Shown here one piece after another: positions 1 to 14,700 of a stretch of DNA of 64,000 bases. Within the stretch, counting starts at the first letter, position 1. Every line of letters starts with the position of its first letter. The stretch is from Strix aluco (Eukaryota; Chordata; Aves; Strigiformes; Strigidae): contig NC_133935.1 in assembly GCF_031877795.1 (NCBI RefSeq), positions 75,472,303 through 75,536,302 of the forward strand, given 5' to 3'. Position numbers and translations under genes: made by a program. The notes under the pieces were generated by a model. It was given only the letters and a program-made list of their open reading frames with translations, was not told where the DNA came from and made no database searches.

Positions 1-3000
1 GTAATCAGTAATTTCTCAGTGATGGCTATATTTATCTTCTGTGCTTTTCTTGATGCTTTTTATCAAAAGAGCGTGAGGAGTTAGACCAACATTCAGAGTA
101 CATCATCTTTTTAAGTTTAAAATTTGGCTTAGTTTTATTCACTTCTGGAGAGTCCCAAAGGAAGCTTAAAAAACTTTGTACTTAGAGTTCTTATTTATAT
201 CACATTTGAGTTAGAGAAAACTTGTTTTGAAATTCCAGGTGAGTTCCTTGACGTATTGCTTTGAGCTGACTGTCAGAAAGGATTGAATATAATCTGTTAA
301 CATGGAGAATGTAAAAGCCTACTGCACTTAATGCCCGAGTGAGGAGTTGTTGGTGTAGTTAGGGCCAGATTTCACTAGTTTTGCTCACATGGAAGAATAC
401 CTCATTTATCAGGTGGGTTGTCTCCCTTCTGTGGTTTTAATTACCATTCATATTCTGACATCTTCTCTTTCTTACCAACATCTCATCTATATCCACCTTC
501 TAGCCTTGGAGAAACTACTGTGGTCCTACATCCAGGGGCTAGTGGATTTACAGCTAAGATGGAAGGATATACAAGAGCTCCCTCAGATTGTGTGTAACCT
601 CAGATTGTGCTCACTTTTTCTTGGAATTTTCTTCAAGAGATTTTGAAGAGAGCTTTGATGGGGAGCTGTTGGTAGCAAGTGAATATGAACTTATTACTGA
701 TATGGGTATAGAGAAAAGTTATGCAAGTGTACAGGACAGCTATTTGAGCATAAGTATTTTCTGTTTTTCTCATGGATTCCTATATTTAGAAGGTTCCTGC
801 CCAGAGCCAGAAAATCCACCTTTTCCTGCTAGAAAAATATGAGGGATATGCCCTTCCCTATGCCCTTTTCAGCAAAATCTTCCTCCACAGTCTGTATAGG
901 AGAGGATTATACAGTACTGTATTTCATGGGACTTTTCACTGATGGAAGGAAACAAATTTGGTTTGGAATTTGGGTTTGGGTTTGGGTTTGTTTTGTTATG
1001 TTTTGTTTTTCTGGTAGGAAAGCCAAGCTTCAAATAGTGAGGTAACATGAAAAAATGTGAGAAAGTTAGAAAATTACACTCATGTTAATCAGTTAAAGGT
1101 GAGTGTAAAGTAAAAGAAAGGGTAACTTAATAACCATAACAGAAATTTTAAATTAAAAGGGAAAGATACAAATAAATCCAGTAATAAGATACATACTTCT
1201 ATCTTTTTTATGTAATTACATTTATGGGAGTATGGGGAAAAAGAAAGCAGAAAGTCGCCAAGCAACCATCCGTTAGCAGCCAAATTTTCATCCAACTTTC
1301 CAATAATTCTCTGTTTAGATAAGAAAAATCTATTTTAGTTTATCCACATGATCTATCAATTTTGAGTGTGTTTAAAAATGTATGGTATCCCAGTTCATTG
1401 TATAATGAGAAAGAGAAGCTGAGATAACCAAAACACAGTTAAGTACAACTGACATGGAAAGGGACTGGAAGACTCCACAGTTTAAGAATATTTACCCAAC
1501 TGTATTCCAAACTCCAGATTTGAGATCACCAGTATAACAAAATTATCTCAGTTCTTCCCAGGGCATTATGGTTAACACAGGACTGAAAAAAGACATCCTT
1601 AGTTGCCATTCACAAGCTCTTTTTTTTCCTTACTACGCTATCTTCTCACTTGTCCTTTTCCTTTTCAGTGTAGCAACATAATTAGTTGAATTAAGGAGAA
1701 CTACCATTTTACTTACCCCAGCAACGTGAGAGCTTCCAAGCAATAAAATGAACTATGAGTGTGTCTTGGGGGGAAGGGGGAGGAGTGAAATGTAACTTCT
1801 TTTTTAAACTTGGGATATTAGTCTTGTACACAGGTTTTTTTATAGAAACGTGGCTAATACAGATCCAACAGACCAGAAGAAAATGATTGTGAACATTCTT
1901 CATTTAGAAATGTTTTGTTTGAGTGTGTGTATGTATGTATATATATAAATACTATTGTCTATTTAATCATTACTTGTTTTATTTGTGTGTTCTTTAATTA
2001 TTTTTTTTTTTAAATTTGAACTTTTTTTGAACTAACTTGCAAGCTTACTTCCCTAAGGTTGAAATCTGGAAGCTCTAATACTTATTACAGTCACTGCTGC
2101 CAAAGTATAATGTTATTTGAAATAACCCAGAGCTTATTCAAACATATGTTGTTTAAACTCAAGCATTTTTACAAATAATAAAAAATGCAGAAATATTTTC
2201 TATTTTTTACATTGAATTTCCATGATGCTATTATTAGGAATTAATCAAATTATTCAGTGTAGTCTTGTGTTACATGTGCAAGATGGGCCATTTTGAGATT
2301 TTTTTTTTTTTGAGTAATCTTTGCAAGACTCTTAGCACCAGTTGTCACAGAAATCTGGGGACTTTAGTACCGACTTTTATACAAGACATTAATCCTCTCT
2401 GGCAAGCATTTCTTTTCTGAAAGTGTGAGGTGTTAGGTACCATGTACAAGATACCTCCTTTCATACGGCATTCTGTCATGCATATTTATAATTTGCCTGC
2501 AAAATCAAATTTATTCTGGATGAGGTGAAAAGCATCAGGGAAGTGAGTATTCACTTAATCCATTTCAAGTAGATTTTTTAAAATAACATGCTGTGTTTTA
2601 AAATGTAGTTATGCTAAATACTGTATATGTCTTTTAAATGGTTATTATGAACATAGTATAAATTTTATTTAGTAACTGGTAGATATAATAGGCATGAACA
2701 TTTTTACAAAATTAAGATAATCCGATTGTTGCCCTTAGATTGCAGTTTTCCAAATGCTATTTTGCTGTCTAAAGGGAAACCTAGTAGCTAATATTATTCT
2801 CCACTGTAAGATGTGGGTCCTTGTAAACAAAAATACATAAAAGATATGTGAGGAGATGATTTGGAATGGAATGTCAGAGACAGAAGCATATCTCCACAGA
2901 TAGGGGATAGGCAAGGTCTGTCATTACAAACCGAGAAGGCCAAATGTTCTTGTTTCCATACAATGGACTAAAGTGTAATATATTCTGAGGAGAAACTATA

Positions 3001-5618
3001 CAGGAAAAATTGTTGTAGTAGTTACTGTAATTTGCCATTGAGCTGGAGGATGTCCATGGCTACAAGAGGCAGTTTGCTTCAGGATTGTGAATAGCCTTTT
3101 CAGAAGATGGAAGGACAATCAGTTTCTTGACTCTAATTCCATTCTAGATGTTTCCAGATGACTTTGGTTCCTAGTCATCCCAGCTGGAAAACTGTTCACT
3201 TCTCAGCCCACCTGATGGCAAACAAGATGGACTCTATCCTTTATACTGTCCGCTGAGTACTGGCTCTAAAAGAAGGTGACCCCTAGCCATTTTCAGTATC
3301 TTTTGCAAAAAGCTGTTACTCATTTTCTGCTGACTGTGCACAACCACAGTTCCAGGTCCAGACAGTTACCTATTGTCATTCCAGTCCTATGTCTAATTTT
3401 TGTTAGTAGACAGGGACTGGAAATTTGCTATTCATCAATATGATAGAAATGTGTAAGAAAGACAATTGCTAGCCTCATTCTAGGCATTCAGTGAATTTCT
3501 GGGAGCATCTGTTGATTCAGCTAACATAGCTTCTGAGGTTCATTTCTTTTACATATCACCTGCTATCATATATGTGGGAGAGGCAGCCTTGAAAGGGACA
3601 TCATCCCTTCTCTGGTTTTACCACTACAAATAATACAATTTTTCTACAGTAGGCTCATGCTTTTCCTCCCTTCTTCCACAACTATTTCTTCCCCTCAAGC
3701 AATTGCCTCTTTCCCTTCTGCTTTGCTGAGAATCTTGGGGAAAACAGTGTGGTGGGCTATAATAACAAATCCTGGGATCAGGGTAGCCCAGTGCTAACTC
3801 TCTGATAGCTTTCCAGATAAAGTTGTGGTAGTGGGAACTATCTGGTGATGATGCTTTTCACAGAAGTCTGACTCCCATCCTTTGACATGATGGTATGCCA
3901 TCCATACAGTCTGTCTTGTGTAGTCCTCAAAGCTACATGTCTTCACATTGTATAGGACTAGCCTTATTGGAATAGAGCTCTTACCTCTGAACCGAACTGA
4001 GAAATTAAGTCTAAAAGGTGTAAAAAGCTTATGGATATGAAGGAGAAGACACAGCCTCAAGGACAAGTAAGTTTATTTCGACAGAAACATTGTCAAACAT
4101 GGCATGTCTGCAGTGAGAATCTAAGCAGTAAGAAAAACTGGAACTCATAGGTGTAGATCAGAGGAGTATGGAGAAAGGACATTAGTGAGGTAACACTCAA
4201 ATAAAATAACTATACCTACATATGAGCCTAGGAAATAAATAGGTTGAGATAGAGAAATACTTTCTTTCTCACAGAAGAGCTAGTTAGTATTGTGAACTTA
4301 AGCGAACAATATCTTTGGATCATAGAGGATGCCAAAATAAATATTTGAGAGCTGCTTATCTTTAATCTCATGAAAACAAATGAAAGACAGATCTACTTTC
4401 CTTTTCTCAGGGTCTCAGACAGCAAAGATTGTCTTTGCTACCATGAAATATTTTGCAGTGGATCTTAAAAAAATACATAAATCAAACAGTTATCAACAAA
4501 ATGTATACTTCCTTTGGCATATTAACTTGGATTCTGCTTCTTGACCATAGGACTGGTTCTGGATAGTTTCTCCTGGATATTCAAGAAAGGGGCATCTGCA
4601 GGATAGCCGACAAATGAATCTCTTAAATGGCCCTTAATTCAACTTAGAGAAAGGTCTTTCCCTGGAAGCCTTGTCAAACATAAGGATTGAAGTATGACTT
4701 CTGGGATTTTCCTGGTGCTGTAGTCACTTCGTTTCTCATTTCAGGAGATCTGCACAACTGCGTTTCTTGACAGGTTCCCATAGAAGTTGCAGATTTGACT
4801 TGCTGCCTCAAAAGTCTAGCTATGGACTTTTACAGAGTTAGATCACCTTACATTTTTTTACCTGGATTTAACTTGGATTTAAACCTTACCTGTAACCAAA
4901 GGAGGGGAAGAAAAGTTTTTCTGAGGAAATATCCCAGAAGATACTATCGTATTGCTGCTGTGATATTTCCCAGTGGCAAAATTGGGCTCCTAGTCCTATT
5001 TCCTATTTATATTAAGAAGAACTGGCTCATTGGCCCAAGTTTCTGTCCTCAAGACGCCTGAGGAATCACCTAAGAGATGGATACACTGCATCACACACGT
5101 ACGGGTTTTGTAGTACTAAATATGTGGAGTGGTTTGATCTTGGTGTTTGCTGAAGGCCTGCACAGGCATGTAAGGCAATGCATTCCGTGGCCTGGGGATG
5201 ATCCAGCTCCTCTTTTTGACAACCATATTGCCTGTGGAAACACTTCAAGCCTCAGTTTCACTTGTGCAGGCCAGCTGGTATATACCAAAACTGAACCAGT
5301 TAAAGGAATGAGGTAAACAGGTGACTTTTAGCTTGAGTTCAAAGTCCAGACAGAATTACCATGAAATATTAATACAGACAGAAAATCAGAGAAGAAAAGG
5401 TGGTGTGGGTAGCACTGTAGTTGTGACAGACATATTCTTTATATTCTTATATTTATGCTTTAAATTATTATGTAAATAAGCATTTTTTCATCTGTGTATT
5501 TTATTTGGTTGTATATTTGATTTGGTATGTTAAAAGACTGGTATGAACTAAAAGGCTGCAGCAGAATGAAAATATTAGTGCTTAGGAGATTTCATAACTG
5601 TCTGTTTCCCTTCCATAG
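1..5618. other. upstream intron or 5' region of CCDC146, no exon recognised
   Basis: AT-rich sequence with only short random open frames. I looked for the CCDC146 exon preceding 5619 (it should end in phase 0) and for FGL2, which in mammals sits inside a CCDC146 intron, and found neither. Confidence 0.5.
968..992 (+). repeat. short TTTGGG tandem repeat
   Basis: About three and a half copies of TTTGGG (from ATTTGGG onward), then a T/G-rich run. Resembles but differs from the vertebrate telomere unit TTAGGG. Confidence 0.7.
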
Positions 5619-5701
5619 CTATTTTCTACTGGAAAAATCACAGGCACCAGAGTAGCTGAGCTGAAGGGAAAGTACACTCTGCTGCATAAGACTGTCATAA
5701 G
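5619..5701 (+). CDS. CCDC146: CCDC146 coding exon 1 of those in window
   Basis: Preceded by a pyrimidine-rich acceptor ending CATAG, followed by donor GTATAA. Reads in phase 0 to give [20 protein letters not shown] and ends with two bases of a Ser codon finished by the exon at 13139. The GK.GT..AELK.KYTLLH pattern matches the family near its N-terminus. No earlier exon could be recognised, so the upstream one is probably outside the window. Confidence 0.85.
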
Positions 5702-8700
5702 GTATAATCTTTTTTTAGACTTTCTTTAAGTAGCCAAAGCATTACATATTTAAAGTAATTTTCTGCTCATGCTAAGGTCTAATTATCATTTAAGGCTTTC
5801 TTACAGTGATTGTTCATAAAGAGGAAGCGAGAACACAAGGTTGAAAAACAGTATTATTTAAAAGGAACTTTCAAGGTAATTTGGGATATTTAAATACTTG
5901 TTTGAATAACATCTTTGTTTTTAATATAACCATAATAATAACGGCAATGGAGGGAAGCACAAACTGCAACAGACAATATGCAATTTAAAATAAATATGTA
6001 TTAGAAGATCGTGTAGCCAGAATTGTAACATATGAAAAGACTGTGACCTGCAGAGCTAACATCATAGGGAGAAACTGGAGAGGCTAAAGGCTGGTTTCTA
6101 AGAAGGAAAATCTAAATAGGTGTGAATTTTACCCTGTTGAAAATATTGACAGTCACATTAGACAGGAATACTAATAAATATAGGTTAGAACCTTAAGCTT
6201 CAAAGTATAAATAAAACTCGGAAGTTAGGTTTAGTAGTTGTGAGTCTACCCTGCTCCAGTACTTGCTAGAGGAAAGAGAAGAGAAGACATCATGCTCATA
6301 GCCTGATGCCAGGCTTGAGCAGGGCATGTGTGTGTGTAAGGAAAGAGGGAAGGACAAAGTGGAATGGAATACTACAGTTGTACTAGGTGAACAGTGTGTC
6401 ACAGAACAGAGCAGTGCTATCGCAAACACCATTTCTTACTACTAATAAAAACATTAGTGTTTGTGACTAATAATTTTGATATTACTTATGGTATACCCAT
6501 AATTATCAGTAAAATCAGTGTCATGATACTTCTGTTATATTTCTGTAATATCTACCATATTAACAGTATATTAGTCTAATTTCCCTGAGAGTCCACTTCA
6601 AAACCTTTATGGCAATTCTACTTAATAAGAGAACCATAGCTAAAGCCTAATTTAAGGAGTTAAACTAACTCAAGTTGTACCTGCTGAGTTGGGTTATGCT
6701 GGGATTTGGTGTGCCTCCTGGCAATCTGAATAGCTACAAGTGTTAAGTAATGTAACGTAATTTGAAAAGAGGTTCCCAAAATCCTGAAAACAGAGTTTTT
6801 CTTGAGGTTAGCTGAGTCTTCTAGTTTCATCTTAATAAAGAGTTAGAATATGGCTCTGACTCTGTAAAAAGTCATAGGATCATAGAATGGGTTGGGTTGG
6901 AAGAGACCTTAAAGATCATCTAGTTCAAACCCCCCTGCCATGGACCAGGTTGCTCAAAGCCTGGTCCAACGTGGCCTTGAACACTTCCAGGGAAGGGGCA
7001 TCCACAACTTCTCTGGGCAACCTGTTCCAGTGTCTCACCACCCTCACAGGAAAGAATTTCTTCCTGATATCTAATCTAAATCTGCCCTCTTTCAGTTTAA
7101 AACTGTTTCCCCTCATCCTATCACTACACTCCCTGATAAAGAGTCCCTCCCCATCTTTCCTGTAGGCCCCTTTATAAGTACTGGAAAGCCGCTATAAGGT
7201 CTTCCTGGAGCCTTCTCTTCTCCAGGCTGAACAACCCCAAATCTTTCAGCCTGTCCTCATAGGGGAGGTGCTCCAGGCCCCTGATCATCTTTGTGTCCCT
7301 CCTCTGGACCTACTCGAGCAGGACTATGTCCTTCTTATGTTGGGGGCCCTGGAGCTGGACACAGCACTGCAGGTGGGGTCTCATGAGAGTGGAGTAGAGG
7401 GGGAGAATCACCTCCCGTGACCTGCTGGCCACACTCCTCTTGATGCAGCCCAGGATACAGTTGGCTTTCTGGGCTGCAAGTGCACATTTGCTGGCTCATG
7501 CTCAGTTTTTCATCCACTACCTCTTCCAAGTCCTTCTCCACAGGGCTGCTCTCAATCCACTCATTGCCCAGCCTGTGTTTGTCCATGGGATTGCCTTGAC
7601 CCATGTGCAGGAGCTTGCACTTGGCCTTGTTAAATTTCATTAAGTTTGTGCAGGCCCACCTCTCAAGCCTGTCAAGGTCCCTCTGGTTGACATCCCTTCC
7701 CTCCAGCATGTCAACTGCACAACACAGCTTGGTGTTGTCAGCAAACTTGCTGAGGGTGCACTCAATCCCACTGTCCATGTCACCAACAAAGATGTTAAAC
7801 AGTGCTGGTCCCAGTACAACCTCTGAGGAATGCCACTCGTCACTGCTCTCCACCTGCACATCAAGCCATTGGCCACAGCTCTTTGAGAGCAACCATCCAG
7901 CCAATTCCTTATCCACCGAGTGGTTCATCCATCAAATCCATGTCTCACCAATTTAGAGACAAGAATGTCATACAGGACAGTGTCAGATGCTTTGCAGAAG
8001 TCCAGGTAGATGACATTAGTTGCTCTTTCCTTATCCACCAGTGCCTTATCCACCATCGCCTTATCCACCATCCTACAATGTAACCCTATTGTAGAAGGCC
8101 ACCAAATTTGTGAGGCACAATTTGCCTTTAGTGAAGCCATGTTGGCTGTCACCAATCACCTCCTTATTTTCCATGTGCCCTAGCATATCTTCCAGGAGGA
8201 TCTGCTCCATGATCTTGCTGGGCACAGAGGTGAGACTGACTGGCCTATAGTTCCCAGCGTCCTCTTTATTTCCCCTTTTAAAAATGGGGGTTATATTACC
8301 CCTTTTCCAGTCAGCAGGAACTAGCACAACTTCTCAAATATGATGGATAGCCACTTCATCTGCCAGTTCCCTTAGGACCCATGGATGCATCTCATCAGGC
8401 CCCATGGACTTTTGCATCTCCAGGTTCCTTAGATGGACTCAAACCTGATCTTCTCCTACAATGGGCAGTTACTTCTTCTCCCAGTCCCCGCCTTTACCTT
8501 CTGCATATTGGATAGTGTGGCTGGAGCCCTTGCCAGTGAAGGCTGAAGCAAAAAGTCATTGAATACCTCAGCCTTCTCCATATCCTGAGAAGATGACATA
8601 TAAAGTCATCTGACTTTATTCAGATTTCTGCATAGAAAATATTTTTGGGAAGCAAAATTAAAAACAGCACTCCTAAACCAGTTCAACTCCCTAGAAAATG

Positions 8701-11700
8701 CAAGAAGCATTTTCTTAATGCTCAGAACTAAACATATTATGTGGGTTTTGGATTAGTTGATTGAGGTTTCTGCCACACTGGTGTTCACTGAGCTGAAGTA
8801 GAAATCCAGTAGCTGCTGAATTTGATTGACTTTTAGCCAGTGTTAATTTGAGACCAGTCTTTGGTTGGAAAAAATACGAGCACATTACTACATATTTTAT
8901 TTTATATATTTATATAGCATTTTTTTATATAGAACATTCTTTTATGTAAAGAAAATTCCTTTGTTTGTATAAGTGGAATATGGCCTGGGTGAAAACAGGA
9001 CTCAGCTGTCTTTTCTGTCACACATAAAATTACTGTAAACACCATGCACCAGAAGCATGAAAATGTTAGATGGTAGATTACATGTCTCATTCCTTCCATG
9101 ATTCTCACATGAGTACAAAATTGCCATACTTCTGTAAGAAAGTTGATCAGAGAGAATCATGTCACATTCTTTACTTAAATGTAGTCATGTGTCAAAGCAA
9201 AATGCCAATGTGTGAATGAGTACTAATTCCCACAGATAAATTTCTCTTACTGATAAAAGAAAGCAAGGGATATCAATTACCAAAAATTGATCGTGATCTC
9301 CAATATATTTTAAGGACTTTTCAGACATCAAAAGTGGGATTCACTTGTCAATATGTTAACATCAGTAGACATGAACATCTGAGCTAGGTATCTAGAGTCC
9401 CTTAACAATCAATGGAAAGAAATAGGGACCACACACTTCCTCCTCATAGGAACATCAGCAAGTGTCTGGTTTTCTCCTTTGGTTATAAAGAGAGTCCAGA
9501 TGATAGGTTCAGTATGTGTATATACTCTTTTTCCTGCAAGGAACCCTTTACAGAACCAGTACCACTTTTTAATTTTTAGTTCTTCACCCTTACATGCGCA
9601 GTACAGTTCTGTGGATCAATAACTTATTTTTTCACTTACTACAGTTGAATTTCCTTTCTTAATTAATCCCCATGTGTCCCAGTGCTGTTACAATGCCATG
9701 TGGAAACATATGATGCTGGATGAGGTCTTCAAGCTATGTGTTCTTTCCTTTAGTTGCATACAAAAATCTCAAGGAGAAAGTCTTGTGCATCTTAAGCAGT
9801 GTAGATCCCTGTGACAGCTATGTCAAATGATTGCAACTGATCTCTCTGATACACGGTACAAATTTGTCTAATATGATGAGTGCAGCTAGTCTGTTTGCAT
9901 ATAATTTCCCAGACCGTTGCTAGAGTACACAGACTTATAAGTTTATAGTGTGGTCCTTTAGTTTAGTGGTAAATATCCTTCATTTCTTGGTTTCAGTTTT
10001 GCACAATTTGGAATTCTGAAAAGCTAAGAGATGTCACCTAACAGATAACATCTTTGATACATTTCTTCGAAGTGTTATGTGCTTTTGAATTTATGTTTGC
10101 TGCACGGCTGAAGTTCTGGGAACAGGCCGTCATCCCGTTCTAGTGCTGTCTCACCCATCCACCTTGCAGCGAGGCTGCACCTAAAGCTGATGTACCTGAG
10201 CTCATATTTGGCCCCTGAAAACTCATTTAGTCACACAATCATGTGGCCCAATTGTAAATTTTAATTTTCATTATCTTAGTTTAGGAATCTAATATGAATA
10301 TTCCGATACAACAATCTGTAAGGAAGTCAGGTAATCATGATAGTTCATTGACAGTTTGGGAATCTTATCTTAAGCCTCTGTTAAATTATTAATCACTTCA
10401 CAAATTCAAAAGGTGCCACATCAGACTTGGCAAGCCTGCTTTTGCACTCATGTGATTCTAGATGTGTACATTATTTTAGGCCCATCAGTCTTACTGCAAT
10501 CCCTGGTAAAGTTACAGGACAAATCCTTCTGGGGGCTATCACAAGTCCAATGAAGCACATGCTTGACAAACCTTTGTCACCTTCTATGACAAAGTAACCT
10601 GCTTGATTGATGTGGGGTAAGCAATGCTCATTGTCTACCCCGTTTTCTCCAAGGCTTTCAAGGTGGTTTCCCACAGCCTCCTCTTAGGGAAACTGATGTG
10701 TTACAGTCTAGACAAGCAGTCTGTGTGGTGGATGGGGAACTGGTTGACAGGCCGCACCCAGAGGGTGGTGGTAAATGGCTCCTTTTCAAACTGGCAACCT
10801 GTCACAGGTGGGGTCCCCCAGGGATCAATATTGGGCACAACACTGTTTAGTATCTTCATAAGTGATCTGGATGATGGGATCAAGTGTGCCCTGGTGAAGT
10901 TTGCTGATGATACCAAACTGACTTGGGAAATGGACACTTCAGAAGGGAGAGCCACCCTGCAGGAAGACCTCGATCGGCTGGAGGATTGGGCTAACAAGAA
11001 CCTTATGAAGTTCAACAAGCACAAGTGTAAGGTCTTGCACCTGGGAAAACATAAACCAGGAGTGCAGCACAGGCTGGAATCTACCTGGCTGGGGAGCAGC
11101 TCTGTGGAAAGGGACGTGGAGGTCCTGGTGGACAACAAGCTAAATATGAGTGAACAGTGGTGCTGCAGCAGCAAAGCAAGCCAACAGGATGCTGGGTTGC
11201 ATCAACAAGGGCATCACCAGCAGAGATAAAGAAGTCATTATCCCACTCAGTACTTGTCAGGCCACACCTGGAATCTTGTGTTCAACTTTGGTCCCCACTA
11301 TATAAAAAAGATGTGGACAGGCTGGAGAGGGTCCAGTGAAGGGCCACAAAGATGATCAAGGGACTGGGAAGCCTGTCATATGAGGAAAGGCTGAGAGAGC
11401 TGGGTTTGTTCAGCCTTGAGAAGAGAACACTTAGGGGACACCTTATCACCATGTTCCAGTATTTAAAGGGTGGCTACAAGGAAGATGGAGAGTTCTTTTT
11501 TTACAAGGAAACACATGGAAAAGACAAGGGGTAATGGGTACAAGTTACTCCTGGGGAGATTCTGATTGGACACGGGAGGAAAATTTTTCACAATGAGAAC
11601 AATCAGCCACTGGAATAATCTCCCCAGGGAAGTGGTGGATTCCCCAGGGAAGTGGTGGACACTTTTAAGATTCAGCTGGACAGGGTGCTGGGCCATCTTG

Positions 11701-14700
11701 TCTAGGCTGTGCTAAATATTGTATAGGATCTTGTGTCAATAAGTCAATTTATTTTCCCCTTAAAAAGTTACTATGTAAATACATCACATATGAAGTTATT
11801 TGTTCGTGATAAAGGCACACTCCTGCTTCCTGTTGAAGTCTGTGTTTTTCTTATTCTCTGGTTTAAAAAAGGAAGTGGTTATCTAAGTAGAAATGTTACA
11901 CAAAACAAAACTTTTTCTGCTCTATTAGTTCAGCTATGTTTGTGCAGTATAGTCAGTTGTATATTTTGTTTTTATAGTTACCATCTCAACTCTATTCTTC
12001 AGTGTGATACATAATCTTGGTTTTGTTGCTAAGCCATAAATGTCACCTTTGAAATAAAATTTATATATAGACTTCCTCAATAGGGGAGTTTCTAAATTCA
12101 TTTGTTTTAAAAAAATATGAAATTGCATTGTATTTTTAATTAATAAAAGGCAAGTAATAGAGTTCTTTATTCTTCCACATCATTTGTGACTAATTTTAGT
12201 ATACCATTATACAAAAGTTATAATGTAGTAATATTGAGCAGGCATACATGATGATTTCTATAGTATAAAGAATAGGTTTATGAACTGTATATGAATTTTC
12301 ATACTGTTCCCTTTAAGAATTTTCCATAATAATCAATGTATTTTACTAACAGCCTTTAAGATCTGTTATTCAGCTATCACTACACAGGTTCCTAAGTATA
12401 TTATGAATACCTGTCTCCTAACATCAACAGGATATTACAGTTTGTTGTTTCTGTGAAGCTAGACTTCAGTGATAGAAGTCAGATCAGATAACTGGTCGTG
12501 TCTACAAGCCTTATAAGCTTCCACAGAAGTCCACAAATGTATTTGCAGCTTGTGTATCATTAAATGACTCAGTTCAGATGCTGGTAAGAGTACAGCAATA
12601 GCAACATGCAGTTCATCAGCGGGTAGGTGTTCCAGTATTTACTAAGAATTGAAAGGTGTCATATAGCCTAGACCGGGCCTTGTTCTCGTGAATACTTCCC
12701 TGTTATTGGTTCCCACACTGATTCAGATCTAGCCTTTGGCACTTCTTAGGATAAAACAGACTCCCTGTCTCTTCACTGGTTCTAGGAGAACAAATAAATT
12801 AGGCATATAAATTAGACAAACTAACCATCTTTCATCTAGTTAAAATTAGATGAGATGAATCCCACTTCAACTCTAGGTATGCAGAAAAAAAAGTCAAATT
12901 AGATTTCACTGCTCTCATGGCATCATAGGATAATTCAGGTTTGAACAGACCTCAGGAGGTCTCTGGTCCAACCTCTTGTTCAAGGCAGGGTCAACTAGGA
13001 GGTCAGACCAGATTATTCAGGACTTAATCCCATCTCACCTTGAAAACCTTGAATTAAATATTATAAGTAACTAAATAAGTATAAATACAAAGCTTATGCT
13101 TCTCGTTACCCCGTTCTAAATTTTTCTATTTAATGTAGTTTACAGGAATCTGAGATCCAGCTGTTGCAGGAAGCCAAACGTCTTAGTGTAGAACTGGAAC
13201 AACAACAACATGAACTGGAAAAAGCAGAACAGTTCCCTGAAGAATCCTCCAGTGAAGTTTCACGAATAAGGCAACAACTTCTTAGTTGCCAAAATGAATA
13301 CAGTGCTATTAAAGAAAGAGAGTATGAAATTCAATTCAAGATGCAATGGTAGGTGATAGTGGTCAAACGCTGCTAATTTTGTCATAGTTTAACTAGAAAG
13401 ATAGACTATAATTCAATCTCCTCTCCATTTTACATGGGCACATTTCTTGATGCCTGTTTTTAACAAATTGCCACAAGGTTTCCCTAGTAACGGCAACATT
13501 TCAGTAATGAGTAAAATTGCCCCAGCGTGAGATTTGTAGATAATTTTAATTTTAGAACATGCTATGGTGTCCTCTGAAATGCTGTTTAAAATTTACTACA
13601 TTGCATGATTAATGTTTAAGTAGGCAAAATTAACAGGAACACTTTAGTCTAGGACACCTTTAATACAAATGATAAAGTGTCTCAGAGACCTGATGACTGG
13701 GATTTTATGGAAACAATGTAATAAATAGACCCAATGCTATTTTTTACTGTCAGAAGCACAGTGTATTCAAGTTTTTCTGTTCAATTATTTAAAGGAGAAG
13801 TACTTGTATATTCTTATGTCAGAAAAATGAGAAATTTGCTGTGAAAGAAGTGAATATCTGACATTTCTATAAAAGGAAAAAAGTCCAGAATAAGCTTGTT
13901 GTTGTATATATTTTAATTTTCTGTATTTATGAGTGTGTTGTACTTGAAGCTTTTGTAGTAAAATAGTACAAAAAGTACTATTTCATTTTTAAAAATACAT
14001 ACCTATGAAGATGAACTCATACTTTCATTTTGTGGGGTGCTTGCTATTTTTACCCATCTTCAATCCAGCTGTAGTATAGTTGGTGTATATAAATACAAAC
14101 AAATAATGCAGCAGCTCAGCAGTTAAAACTATTTTTCTGCAAGAAGAGCAGGGGCACTGTACAAACTGCATAGAGCAGATTTTTCTGGCAGTTCTTTCTT
14201 GATTTTTTTTTAGAGCCAAGTGTTTGCTCTAAAAGAGAAAGAAACTTGAGAAAGAAGCAAATTGGGAGGGGGAGAAATAAAGAAACATGGAAAGCATCTG
14301 GAAAAAATTATTTGCTATGAGATAACTAAGCAACATGAAGTTTCCTGAAATAATTATTAAATACAGAATTTATTGCAGTTTCCAACAGTCCAGAAATGAG
14401 CTCTTCAAAATATCATGCTTTTTACCCATTTGTCCTCATATCTTGCAAACATTTTTCACTGATTTTGCATCACTTTTCCAAAAAATGATGGGGTTTTATC
14501 TGTTTAGGGGATATTTACTCATACTCTATTTTCTACTTCTAGTGAAAAAGATAGTTCTGTCCTACACAAAATGCAGTTTAGGTATTGTTTCAATTACCCT
14601 TGCATATTTACTGCATTAATTTTTATATACTAATTTATATATGAATTCTATATTTCAGATCAAAAATATACCTTTTGGGTCAGTCATACTGTGAAAAATG

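Noticed and set aside
389..842. Overlapping open frames that might be the missing N-terminal CCDC146 exon
   Set aside because: No family-like sequence and no phase-0 donor joining to the exon at 5619; hydrophobic or random composition.
968..992. Telomere-like repeat
   Set aside because: The unit is TTTGGG, not TTAGGG, with fewer than four copies; ordinary T/G-rich slippage explains it.
4795..5316. Open frames of 88 and 79 codons just before the first recognised exon
   Set aside because: No similarity recognised, no suitable splice sites, and overlapping open frames on the opposite strand point to chance.
10624..11229. 201-codon open frame as a host gene
   Set aside because: It is CR1 reverse transcriptase ([15 protein letters not shown]), part of a truncated element.
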